NCBI RefSeq assembly: GCF_035046485.1
Contig: NC_085138.1
Span: 276,129,694 to 276,193,693, forward strand
Source: Aedes albopictus
Lineage: Eukaryota > Arthropoda > Insecta > Diptera > Culicidae
Direction: 5' to 3'
DNA: 64,000 bases
The position numbers and the translations under genes are program-made. Position 1 is the stretch's first letter. The number at the start of each line of letters is the position of its first letter. The notes under the pieces were generated by a model that was not told the DNA's origin, did no database searches, and saw only the letters and a list, made by a program, of their open reading frames with translations. Positions 54,659 to 64,000 of this stretch are shown here, piece after piece.

Positions 54659-54859
54659 ACTTCCACAGTTATTAATTGAAGGGCTTTCTTTGCCTGCCAT
54701 TGCATGAATATGTACATTGTGAGGCAAGTACAATGATACACTTTGCCCAGGGAGTCGAGGAAATTTTCCCGACCGGAACGGGAATCGAACCCGCCGTCTC
54801 CGGATTGGCGATCCATAGCCTTAACCACTAGACTAACTGGAGACGTGAACGGGCATCTC

Positions 54860-56085
54860 AACAATGAATAATCTATGGACAGGTACAGGAAAGAAACAAG
54901 CCTTGGGCTGAATTTCTCCAGAATAAAAAGTTAATAATAATAACACAATATTAATGTCAAGCAACATTTTGTAGCAGCGTTTCAAGCTCCACAGTATCTT
55001 GTATATATTTTTGCGAATCATTCCGATTCGTTTCTAATGATTAAGCTTTTCTGCGGTACGACGACCACACCAGCAGTACATTAAACTCACGCGTTGACGC
55101 TCTCCATTATTCGCCGTTCTTTGCCCACCCCTTTACAAAGTTGGTCTTTGTGTTTGCCCGTTGTTTGGTTCCCGATTTTAATGGCTAGATTGAAGTCGTC
55201 TTTCATTAAAATTTTTGTTTATCCATTTCTTCATTCGTGCTGGTCCGCCCGTTTGTCGGTTGTGAGGTCGAACAACGTATAAAATTGCCGCCCATGACTA
55301 TACTATCTCCGGGCTCAGTTCCAGACACTACTGCCTGACTACATGTGTAGTGTGTAGGTACGTTCCAAGAACCCACACGGTGTGATGCCTCCACTGATTG
55401 CCGAATTGTTTCGAAAGGTGCCATCAAATGGGGAATAATGATTGCACACCTTCTTCGTCCGAGGCTTTGTTTTCATTTCTTGGATGCCCAATTTCACGAG
55501 ACGTTGACTTTTCTGTGGTGCGGTCGTCGTCTTTGTTTCGGTTTTTCTTCCGCTACACCACGGTGTAATATAAATTCATGATGTAAAGTTAAAGCAAAAT
55601 ATGTATTGTAGAGGAGTAATTTAAAAATACTTTGATCAATTATTAGTTACAGATTATGGTCCTTAATCTTTTACTCGATGAAATGTTATTTACGACGGCT
55701 ATGTTCTTTTCAGCATAAGGAGTTCTTTGGAACCAGTTTAACTCAAAATTGGCCTCATTCAAACTGAAACTTGGCCATATGGTTTCAAGAAATTCGGTTG
55801 ACAAAAAACCTTATAATTAAGAAAACAGAGCTACCAATAATACTACAAGTTATTCAGACTACCTACCTAAATTTCTTTAGAATTAAATGGAAAATCTATG
55901 CTGGCAGACTGCAACAAGCAGTCCGGCCCTTTGGCCGAAAGAATGGTTTTTTCCGAATGAAGCTTGGCCGAATTATGATCGAAAGAATTCAGAGGCGTGG
56001 TCAAACTCTGGATAACATCCAAGCTTCCATTATGATCATCACAAATGTTTCCTTCTTTTAATCATAGATTATTCTTTCTAGTTTT
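54860..56085. other. Unassigned region
   Basis: Non-coding by inspection. 55020-55560 is less AT-rich and may be host unique sequence. Frames at 55094-55427 overlap on both strands and show no domain. Confidence 0.3.
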
Positions 56086-56091
56086 ATCATT

Positions 56092-56153
56092 AACCTTCCG
56101 TACCTCGCGCGTACAAAATACAACAGCGCAATCGCTCTAGGGTTTAGGGATCA
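56092..56153. mobile_element. Deletion derivative of a small TTAA MITE
   Basis: AACCTTCCGTACCTCGCGCG to CGCTCTAGGGTTTA matches the ends of the element at 57863-57985 with most of the middle missing. Confidence 0.55.
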
Positions 56154-56303
56154 GTTGGCATTGAAACTGTGAATATTTTTGTCAGATTTTTCCTTCTTTG
56201 AATCATAGGCTGTTCTTTCGAGTTGTACTGATATAGGATTAAGTGGCATGTTCACTTAAGTTTGGCATTCCGTTTTCGGTCAAACGGCGTTCGGCCAAAT
56301 GAC

Positions 56304-56587
56304 CTCTCTCTCTCTCTTCTTGGCGTAACGTCCTCATTGGGACAAAGCCTGTATCTCAGCTTAAGTGTTCTATGAGCACTTCCACAGTTATTAACTGAGA
56401 GCTTTCTCTGCCAATGACCATTTTGCATGCGTATATCGTGTGGCAGGCACGAAGATACTCTATGCCCAAGGAAGTCAAGGAAATTTCCTTTACGAAAAGA
56501 TCCTGGACCGACCGGGAATCGAACCCGTCACCCTCAGCATGGTCATGCTGAATACCCGTGCGTTTACTGCCTCGGCTATATGGGCCC
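56304..56587 (-). mobile_element. tRNA-derived SINE (Feilai-like), complete
   Basis: The minus strand matches the SINE at 9085-9375 throughout: GGCCCATATAGCCGAGGCAG at its head, GGTTCGATTCCCGG, and a GAGAGAGA tail at 56304-56318. A flanking GGCGTTCGGC word occurs on both sides but belongs to a local repeat, so I do not claim it as the target duplication. Confidence 0.85.
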
Positions 56588-56639
56588 TTTCGTTCGAAAG
56601 GCGTTCGGCAAAATGACCCGGAACTATCTAGTCATTTTA

Positions 56640-57860
56640 TCTGCTTCGCTATTGAGATAGGCATTACTGGTCGTAGATCTGGGAAAGTGAGCAAATTGTT
56701 CTAGTAAACTCAAAATAGCAGTGAAACCAAGATGAGGCGTTATGTAAACTGAATGATGAAAAAAAAATCTTAGTTCGATTATAGTTCTAAATATAGACAT
56801 TGTTGTTGACTTCTGGTTTCCTCCCATTCATTCAATAAACCTGAACACAAGAAATAAGAAATAAAAAGCAAATTTTCACACGACGACATTATAGCTTAAT
56901 TCTCAGCAAAGCAAAAACTCACATGCTCAACATTGGCGCGTTGTAGGTCACGAGGCGGCATCGGATCTATTAAATAGAAACTGCAAAATGCGAATGCAAA
57001 AGTGTGACGGGCGGTAGTTGGGCGTCAGTGTAACAATCGGAAAAAGCAAATGGGAAAACACATCTGCGTCTCTTGTCTATAATTATTGTGCTATTCTTCA
57101 ACCTGTTGCTGTTGCTGCTGCTGTCGGGAAAACGTTCGTTCTTTTCCCACGAGATATGTGTCAGGAAGCGAATTATCATTTTTCATCCAGCTGAGTTCTG
57201 TATGGGTTCAAAAGATACCGCAATCGCCTGCCGATGTAAAAGCTGCCCGTGTGGATGTATATCATCACGTTTATCACCCGGTATAGGCGGTTGCCAAGTA
57301 GAATGAGTGAGCAGCAGAAGCTATGGGAGTATGGTATACGGTAAAGTTATTGTTACTGGCTAGCACATTACTACGGCAACGGATTGATGTAGGCAGCCCG
57401 GTATTATCCTCCGGTTGATAATAGTATATCATTACAATCAAATAACAGATTAATGGGAGAAAACACCGGGTCGTGTGCACTACCATAATGAATGGCTTGC
57501 TTCAATAAAGATCGGCATTTTAGAAAGAAGAAATTTGATTGAATTAAGCATGAAATTAACAAATAGCTTTATTTGATCGAGTAAGTAATGTTATTGCAGT
57601 AAAATTAACTAAGTCAATAAATAAGGCATTATGCATCTTAGTCTCATTTTTTCTTTGTTCTCCCAACTTTCAGCCATATGTTTTAGCATTAAAAAGGGGA
57701 AAATTAAAAGCTGAGCAAAAATACTGCTGGACTATGTCATTTTTAGTTGGATGGCAGCTAGAGTTTGAGTTTTGCTTGCCAGCAGCTACGGGGCCATAGG
57801 TAGCACGGTTCATTGGAAGAGAACTAGGACACTGCGTGAGTGATTATGTTTGACAGCTGC
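56640..57860. other. Unassigned region with a short CTG-rich run
   Basis: A TTGCTGTTGCTGCTGCTG run lies near 57105-57123. The surrounding 57000-57480 is non-repetitive. No supported gene. Confidence 0.3.
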
Positions 57861-57862
57861 TC

Positions 57863-57985
57863 TTAACCTTCCGTAACTCGCGCGGTTGACTAGCTGCGTC
57901 AGCACCACGCTAATGCTGAGTACAAAAAGCGAGATTTTTTCAACGTGTTGTACAAAATACAACAACGCGATCGTTCGAGGGTTAA
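57863..57985. mobile_element. Small TTAA-type MITE
   Basis: Left TTAACCTTCCGTAACTCGCG and right CGCGATCGTTCGAGGGTTAA are inverted around the TTAA ends. About 0.12 kb, non-coding. A shorter relative lies at 56092-56153. Confidence 0.65.
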
Positions 57986-58004
57986 ACTTTGTGCAGAGCC
58001 TGCA

Positions 58005-58414
58005 TATCGTCGGTTTCCTGCAATAGGGGCACAACTCAAAAAATGTGAATTTTCAGAATGAGCGTTTGAAAATTGGCGATGTTGAAGCACCATCTGCATG
58101 TTCACTTATTTCTCGCATCATTTGACAGAATTAAACGAATTTTGATTGTTGTATCATGAAAAGGGACTGAAGGACTATCTGTTTCATGAATTTTCTATTA
58201 CTATTTTTCAACTACTATTGAAAAAGTTGACTAATTTTGAGTTGTGCCTTTATTGCGGAAAATGTGTGAAAATGAGAAAATCTCACATTACTCAACGAAT
58301 TTCGGAACGGGTCTTTGTGAGATAAAAGTTTACATAGTTTTTCATCATTTGCCTTCAAAATCTCAAAAATGACAAATTTTGAGTTGTGCCCCTATTGCAG
58401 GAAACCGACGATAT
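58005..58414. mobile_element. 0.4 kb palindromic TA-type MITE
   Basis: TATCGTCGGTTTCCTGCAAT faces ATTGCAGGAAACCGACGATA. The match continues inward for about 37 bp (AGGGGCACAACTCAAAA). Flanked by TA. Non-coding. Confidence 0.8.
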
Positions 58415-59055
58415 ATTCTAGTCTACTGTATCAAATTGGATGCTTTTGTACTGGTTTGATATCCACTATCATGGGTGATGAGTACTACTTAGGATGTATG
58501 GCTGTTGAGCATTTTCCAGTTTGATATCCAAGTATCCGAGTTCGGTAGAACCATGAGTTCAGAAGAAGACCAATGTCAGCCGTTTTCGGGGAGAAGAGCA
58601 AATAAATAAAAATTGCAAGTGCCCGGGCTTTCGTAAAGTGGGAACTCTGCTGTAAAGATCACTTTGATAAAACTTCAAAACCTTTGAAATATTTTTAGCG
58701 ACAATTCTGGTAGAAATTCTGGTAGAAATTTGCTGAAGAATAGTCTGTTATTCGCATTTTGCAAACTAATCACCATTTATCAAGTGATTAGCTACTGCCA
58801 CGATGCATCTTCTCTCAGTCAGGTACAATGAAATTGATAAACCCCAAAACCTTTGCAGGATCTGCATCTCAGATTTACTGGATTGTAAGCAATCACTATT
58901 TAGATATCTTTGCGCATGTATTAAACACCACAACCGCAAAGCTGATGTTCCGAGGTTTCGTGTTCCATGTCACAGAAATGCCAGGTATGGGCTCATTCAA
59001 ATATGGCATCTATCGTTAAAGGGGGAAAATCCTGATTTTTTTTAAACTTGAAATA
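58415..59055. other. Unassigned AT-rich region
   Basis: No recognised element. Frames at 58803-59045 lack domains. Confidence 0.3.
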
Positions 59056-60480
59056 TCTTCCGATGGAATCTCTGGACGAAATGCTGCAAGTATATCTGGT
59101 AACATATTCAATGACACACTTGAGGAATTCTTCTAGAATTCCCTGGAAATATAATTCAAAAGATATCAAAATAATTTCTAGAATTTCTAGAATATGTTAA
59201 ATCCCGATGAAACCATTGGGCGAATTCCGTAATAAAGTATCTGGATGGATTTCCCGAAGAATTTCTGCAGGATCCCTGAAATATCTGATGATTTTCAAAA
59301 TAGGTAAACCGTAAAAATGCCAAGACGACTTCCCAAAGGATACCTTCGGAGGTATTCCCATACGAATAACTATAAACATAAATAAGTAATTGCTAAAACT
59401 ACATAGAATACTTGAAAAAATATTGGTGAGAAGTTCACAAAAGAACTCTTGGATATATTTCAAAACAAATCTTAGGAAGAACTTATTCTGCTTAAGAAAT
59501 TTTCCAAGGACTCATAGAGAAATTTTCCAAAGATTCCCTAAAAAATCCAATTAGATTCCTGGAGAAATTCCCAATGGAAGTTCTCGCTTGAACTCCCCAA
59601 TGAATGACTAAAAGAATTAATAGCAGAATTCCTGGAAGAATAATCCCAGAAATTCCGCAACGAATGATTACAGGATTTTACCAAAGAAAATTCCAAGAGA
59701 AATTCTCGTAAAAACCTGAAAAAAATTGCTTATGAAACCTTCAGATGAATTCATAAAGAAATTCTCTAAAGATTCCTTTGAGAAGCTTTCAAGAAATCTC
59801 TGCAAAAGTTTCGCTCAAGAAACCCTAAGTAATGGAAATCCCTGATGAAAACCCGCTACAAGGATGCTTTGGATAAATGCTACAATATAACTGTTGAGAA
59901 GCTAAAATGAATCTCTGAAGAATTTTCCGATGATTTTCTGAAAGGATTTACAAAAGAATGCCTGGATTAAATTTCCGAAAGAATTCTTAGAAGAATTTCC
60001 ATGAGATTCTCTGAAGCATTCTTAACGATTCCCTGCAAAAAATCGTTTGAAATCCCTAAATAAATTTTTTGGTGAGATTTTGGTGCATACTTCGTGAACC
60101 ATAGAACTCCTGAAATAATGTTTGCAAGAAACACCTGAAGAAAATCGCCGAAAGGTCCCAGAAAGCATTGTCAATGAAATAGTTGATGAATGAAATCCCG
60201 AAAAAAAGTAAATACAGGATCTAATAAATCCTAGTAGCAATTCCCCAACACAAAGTTGGAGAAATTCCCCAAAGAAAGCCTTAAAAGTAACCCTGGAGAA
60301 AAACCTCAATAACTTTCTGTAGAAAATCCCGGAATAATGTTCAGAATTTCGAAGGAATGCATGGAGGAATTTCATAAGGAAATTTTGGTGGCAGGCTCAA
60401 TGGAGTCGTTTGATGAATTCGTACAGGAAAGCTTACAATTATTGTTGATGGAATTTCGAGAGGACTTCTCGAAAAATCTC
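59056..60480. repeat. Degenerate AGGAATTC-type array, opposite orientation
   Basis: Words such as AGAATTTCCTGGAGAAATT and GGAAATTCCC-like variants are the complement of those in 42200-45630. Open frames inside (60022-60574) are repeat-derived. Confidence 0.77.
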
Positions 60481-60579
60481 TGAATAAGCCGACATGTGAC
60501 GAGACAACCACGGAAATCTTCTCACGAGCCAGCGTGAGGGGGTAGGAAGGTGGGGACAGCATCACGATGAGCACATTAA

Positions 60580-60755
60580 TGGCGACGTTGGAGTCACCGA
60601 AGGTGTCGTGCTTACAAATCTGAGAGAACGTGTGGAAGATAAAAGACTTTCTGTCCTGACCTCCAAGAGGTTGAAGAGGAGGTTGGCTGGTTGAAAAACA
60701 ACAAATCCGATGGAGCAGACCAACTACAAAGCAAGCTTCTTAAATACGGTTGACA
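60580..60755 (+). pseudogene. Tiny non-LTR RT relic
   Basis: One frame reads EVEEEVGWLKNNKSDGADQL followed by QSKLLKYG. This is the well-known block before the LINE fingers domain (LKNNKSxGxDxLxxELxKYG). It stops there. About 0.17 kb survives. Confidence 0.65.
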
Positions 60756-60896
60756 CAGCGCCGCAATTTTTCGAGAAGCCGTTATGATTGTGATATTTTG
60801 TTTTTTTTTTCAATTTCTCCGTCTATTCTTGTCATTCATGGGGTATCGGGATGCTTCGTTGGCATAGTCCCCTCGTTCGGTCTATCTTAACGTATC

Positions 60897-61470
60897 ATAT
60901 TCTGATTTATCGACCGTATTCTATTTATAACTTAATCATTTTATGGCTATGTCGGTCTTTTTCTACTCAGAGTGTAAGGAGTAGAGATCAAAATGGATAA
61001 TGAAATGATAGATATGATAGGATTCGCTAGGTTGCAAACAAGTGTGAAAATTGATAGAAGGTGAAACTAGGCAAGTAGGCCATGTATTGAACGAATACAT
61101 CGAATCTGCCGTACGACCTGTGCTTTTAAACAGAAAGGCTTGGTTGGTAGTTCATACCACCTTACCAAGGCACTCGACTGTCTATGTATTGGTCTGTTTT
61201 CATCACAAATCCTACCGATTAATAGCTTTTTCGGAATTCGCACTCCGTTCATAGGGGTATACCTATATCGCGGCGTGTTCTTCCTATTAGCTTTATTCGA
61301 TCTTATTGGATAGAATACTTTTCTTTTTAAGCTAAACTTTTTATATCATATTCTGATTTATCGACCGTATTATATTCATAACTTAATCATTTTATGGCTA
61401 TATCGGTCTTTTTTCTACTCAGAGTGTAAGGGAGTAGGTTGGGAGCTGGTAGTTCATACCACCTTAGTAT
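60897..61470 (+). repeat. Direct repeat pair about 450 bp apart
   Basis: ATATTCTGATTTATCGACCG starts matching segments of about 90 bp at 60897 and 61347. GGTAGTTCATACCACCTT follows each (61146 and 61449) at different distances, so the second unit has a deletion. Could be a partial tandem duplication. Confidence 0.72.
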
Positions 61471-62515
61471 TATTATTCATACCCCAGACAACCAGGAGTC
61501 GCATAAGAAACCACGCTGTACATCGTTTAAAGTACTATTTTAAGTCACTATCGCATATATGTATGGCAGACGGACAATTTTCATCGCATATCATGTTAAT
61601 TTTTGAACTTATTACTATGTATCATGTAAAGTCATATAAGAATACAAATCAACTTTTTTAAGGTATGAGTACATCGTAGTAGATGATATTTCTATACTTT
61701 ATTGCGATGAACTTTACTTATTCGCAAAAGCGTGCGAGCGAACTCGCAAAGATTCAAATGAATTCGCATAATTGCGTATTGCGATGATTATACGGCTTTG
61801 CTTGATGCGTTTTATATTGCGCCAGTTTAACACGCATTGATGTATGGATGAAATCGCATCAAAGTACAAATGAACTCGTTAAAGAGTGCATACAAACTCG
61901 CATAAGCTAGAAGCGTTTTTGTTGACGTTATGCGATTTGATATGTGATAACAATTAAAGAGTTGCTGTTGGACTGTAGATGTAGTGTCAAAAAGCTACAT
62001 GAAAGTGAACAGCCATAATAATGGTTTCAAAGTCATCATGACTTGTTTTGTTTGCGTGGTAATCAACAATGGGAGGCGTTAGCCAGAGAAGGGCAGTGAA
62101 ATCTGTGCGGGAAATGGTGCTTCGTCGTTTTTAGCCTGCCAAACACGCACAGCGCAAGTGAACCAAGTGCATTCCAACAAACACTGAGGTGAGTTAGAAT
62201 ATCATGATAATTAACCAGCTTGTTTCATAAGTAGAGTTAAGTGTTGAGTGTGAAGTGTGGCTCAACAATCCAGAGGTCATTAGTTCGGTATCGAGCTGAC
62301 AATAATTCGTTTTTTTTTTAATATTTTTAAGTCGCATAAGATGCTGAATTACGTCGCAATAGGACATACGATACATCGTATAAGATATCACTTCAAGTCA
62401 TATAGCTTTATTGTTGTTCCGCCAAACCACGAATAGCGCCTTCACTTTTGTATGCATAAGGCACTTTTACTGCATCTTATGCGATGTAACTTTAACGTAT
62501 AAAAGCACGTACACT
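61471..62515. repeat. Region rich in TCGCATAAG words
   Basis: Diverged words such as GTCGCATAAGA, AACTCGCATAAG and CTTATGCGATG recur on both strands (for example 61498, 61920, 62331, 62477). This suggests an old inverted-repeat element whose ends I cannot fix. No gene. Confidence 0.45.
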
Positions 62516-62960
62516 CACGATCAAAAGTTTGGGGTCACCCCCTCAAAAACATGTCATTTTTTTAGGCCCATATCTCCGCCAATTTGCGTCCGATTTCAAA
62601 ACCCTAGGTTTCATTCAAAGGATAATAAGTCAAAGAAACTTTGAACATGATTTAAAAGAAACTTTTTCAAAAAATTTTGTATGTTAACTTAACTCAAAGT
62701 TTGCCAAATTTTCTAAAAAATGAATATAAACTTACGGCAGTGTCGCTGGAAATTGAGTCGACCAAATTTTAAGATGAGAGCGGTAATATAACTCATTTTC
62801 TGTTAGCTTTCAACTGCTTTTTACAGAACTTCGCTAAAAAATCTAGAATAAAAGTTATTAAGTAAATCAACTCTCCATGTTACCGACCAAAAGTTTGGGG
62901 TCACCCCTCAATATGATGTATCAGCCAAAAGTTTGGGGTCGCTATCGTAAAACATGGAAC
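62516..62960. mobile_element. Tc1-like element relic
   Basis: CGATCAAAAGTTTGGGGTCA (about 62518), CCAAAAGTTTGGGGTCACCC (about 62887) and CCAAAAGTTTGGGGTCGC (about 62927) are the kind of ends seen in Tc1-like transposons. The arrangement is direct rather than a clean inverted pair, so it is a rearranged relic. Confidence 0.5.
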
Positions 62961-63156
62961 AGAGATTTGGTGATATCTTCGTCATCTGTAGTCCAATTTC
63001 AATTCTTTTTAGCTCGTTTCAAAGATAATTAACTAAATTTACGTTTGATGTCTTTAACTTAACGTATTTACGATTTTGTTTATATAAACATAATTGAAGT
63101 AATGAGCTGAATTTTTGTAGGTGAGAAGGTCAATTACCCGTTTCTGCAATGTGATA

Positions 63157-63283
63157 GGGTAAAAACACTAGACTTCGCCCCCCTAAAATTCTGCTCTAAT
63201 CTTCGCCACTTCATACATAAAAAATGGAATTTGTATGGAGGGGGCGAAGACTAGAGCAGTGGCGAAGTCTAGTGCTTTTACCC
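63157..63283. mobile_element. 127-bp TA-type MITE
   Basis: GGGTAAAAACACTAGACTTC faces GAAGTCTAGTGCTTTTACCC, with TA at 63155-63156 and 63284-63285. Removal restores GATAGTGGAAAAAG, which matches the opposite arm of the host foldback. Confidence 0.85.
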
Positions 63284-63329
63284 TAGTGGAAAAAGTGTGG
63301 CTATTATGATTCCTTGCCTAGTTTAGTGG

Positions 63330-63550
63330 GCTTCGTGGCCGTGCGGATAGCGGCGTCAGTCGTCTAGGCGTTTCGTAAGCCTCGGAGTGCGGGTTCGATT
63401 CCCGCTCCAGTCGGGGAAAACTTTTCATCAAACGGAAAATTCTCCATTGGCCCACTGGGTGTTATGTGTGTTGTCCGTTGTCTCGTGTTAGTGTAATGTT
63501 CAGTCTGTGCAGCCTCTGGCTGAAGACGGTGTAGTGTCTTTTTTTTTAAT
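63330..63550 (+). mobile_element. tRNA-derived SINE with long variable arm
   Basis: TGGCCGTGCGGATAGCGGCG (box A) and GCGGGTTCGATTCCCGC (box B in a perfect T-arm) frame an extended variable region, suggesting descent from a Ser- or Leu-type tRNA. A non-tRNA body and a T-run follow. It is a SINE, because the acceptor ends do not pair well. Confidence 0.7.
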
Positions 63551-63556
63551 TTAATA

Positions 63557-63648
63557 CTGTTTGAGCACAACTTTGAGTAACTGTGTTGGTAAAGTTGCAA
63601 GGAATGGAGAAAATAACTACACGGTTACGCAAAGTTTTGCTCAAACAG
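63557..63648. mobile_element. 92-bp palindromic element
   Basis: CTGTTTGAGCACAACTTTG faces CAAAGTTTTGCTCAAACAG, so nearly the whole length is a hairpin. No clear target duplication. Confidence 0.65.
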
Positions 63649-64000
63649 CATCAAATTAGTCAAGGAATCATTACACCTAAGGCTTTTTCCACTATCACAT
63701 TGCAGAAACGGAGAATTGACCTTCTCACCATACAAAATTTCAGTTCATTACTTCAATTCTAGTATTTCACCGATTGTGTCCTATTACAGACATGAGTTAC
63801 ACTACCAAATCTGAAAAATGCATTTATGTTTCTGCATGATTTTTGGCAAAGTTCCGTCAGAAGCTGCTTAGAAGGCTATTCAGCCACCTTATGTGAACTT
63901 TCAAGTTCCAAAACTACATAAAAATAAAGCTGCTTAGAAGGCTAATGAGAAACCTCGAACAAGTTGCTAAGCTTAGAAAGTACCCTTTTATATGAACTTT

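Larger units (their letters stand above)
54138..54842 (-). mobile_element. tRNA-derived SINE split by another SINE
   Basis: Same family as 40570-40842, in minus orientation. Head at 54842 (GTTAGTCTAGTGGTTAAGG), box B GGTTCGATTCC, tail AAGAAGAAG at 54140-54165. ACGTGAAGGGGTATC (54123-54137) and ACGTGAACGGGCATC (54843-54857) form a diverged target duplication. The SINE at 54235-54658 is inserted in its body. Confidence 0.83.
63080..63770. mobile_element. Foldback element with nested insertions
   Basis: 63095-63156 plus 63286-63327 pairs with 63649-63770. GGTGAGAAGGTCAATTAC on the left faces AATTGACCTTCTCACC on the right, and GTGGAAAAAG faces CTTTTTCCAC. The left arm is opened by a TA MITE, and the centre holds a SINE and a 92-bp palindrome. 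Confidence 0.72.

Noticed and set aside
56286..56620. GGCGTTCGGC words as a 19-bp target duplication of the SINE
   Set aside because: The right copy is about 13 bases away from the SINE end, and the word belongs to a local repeat.
63335..63420. Possible tRNA-Ser or tRNA-Leu gene
   Set aside because: The T-arm is perfect but the acceptor ends do not pair and a SINE body follows directly.

Overview
The window looks like intergenic or intronic DNA from a mosquito genome, most likely an Aedes species. The evidence is AT-rich sequence, an RTE-clade LINE of the JAM1 type, tRNA-derived SINEs of the Feilai type, many short palindromic elements (MITEs) with TA or TTAA target duplications, and Loa/I-like, R1-like, Penelope-like and BEL/Pao retroelements. 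I could not separate Aedes aegypti from Aedes albopictus. I recognised no host protein-coding gene, no functional tRNA or rRNA and no CRISPR array. Almost everything recognisable is a transposable element, often nested inside another.

Layout. (1) 0.3-10 kb: a foldback element is split by two TA-type MITEs (451-795 and 803-5794) and by a near full-length RTE LINE (5915-9929). The second MITE carries a 5'-truncated Loa/I-like LINE (about 903-4784) and a 75-bp-arm hairpin. The RTE carries a TTAA-type MITE and a SINE. (2) 10-15.8 kb: mostly unassigned sequence with two SINE pieces and one promoter-like, GC-richer stretch near 13.2 kb. (3) 16.26-17.37 kb: a Penelope-like element whose 3' end is repeated in inverted orientation. 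(4) 17.88-36.91 kb: one MITE of about 0.7-0.9 kb inflated to 19 kb by nested insertions. These are a 0.96 kb foldback holding a tandem BEL/Pao array (LTR-internal-LTR-internal-LTR, 18221-32504), an ORF1-only LINE-like retrocopy, a SINE, and a further MITE-in-MITE pair. (5) 37.3-38.95 kb: a degenerate tandem repeat split by a MITE. (6) 40.5-48.1 kb: a SINE, a LINE fragment with a hAT-type MITE inside, long degenerate AGGAATTC-like arrays, and a 2.1 kb TIR element with a TAA duplication. (7) 51-64 kb: RTE and R1 fragments, a SINE-in-SINE-with-MITE nest, more MITEs, degenerate arrays and foldbacks.

The only intact long reading frames are the two identical 2068-codon BEL/Pao polyproteins (18810-25016 and 25639-31845) and the 317-codon zinc-knuckle ORF1 (33594-34547). 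The BEL polyprotein carries an N-terminal PHD-type zinc finger ahead of gag, protease, reverse transcriptase, RNase H and integrase. Target-site duplications were read directly for most insertions, so the order of events can be reconstructed by hand. Clade names come from motif recognition, not database searches.
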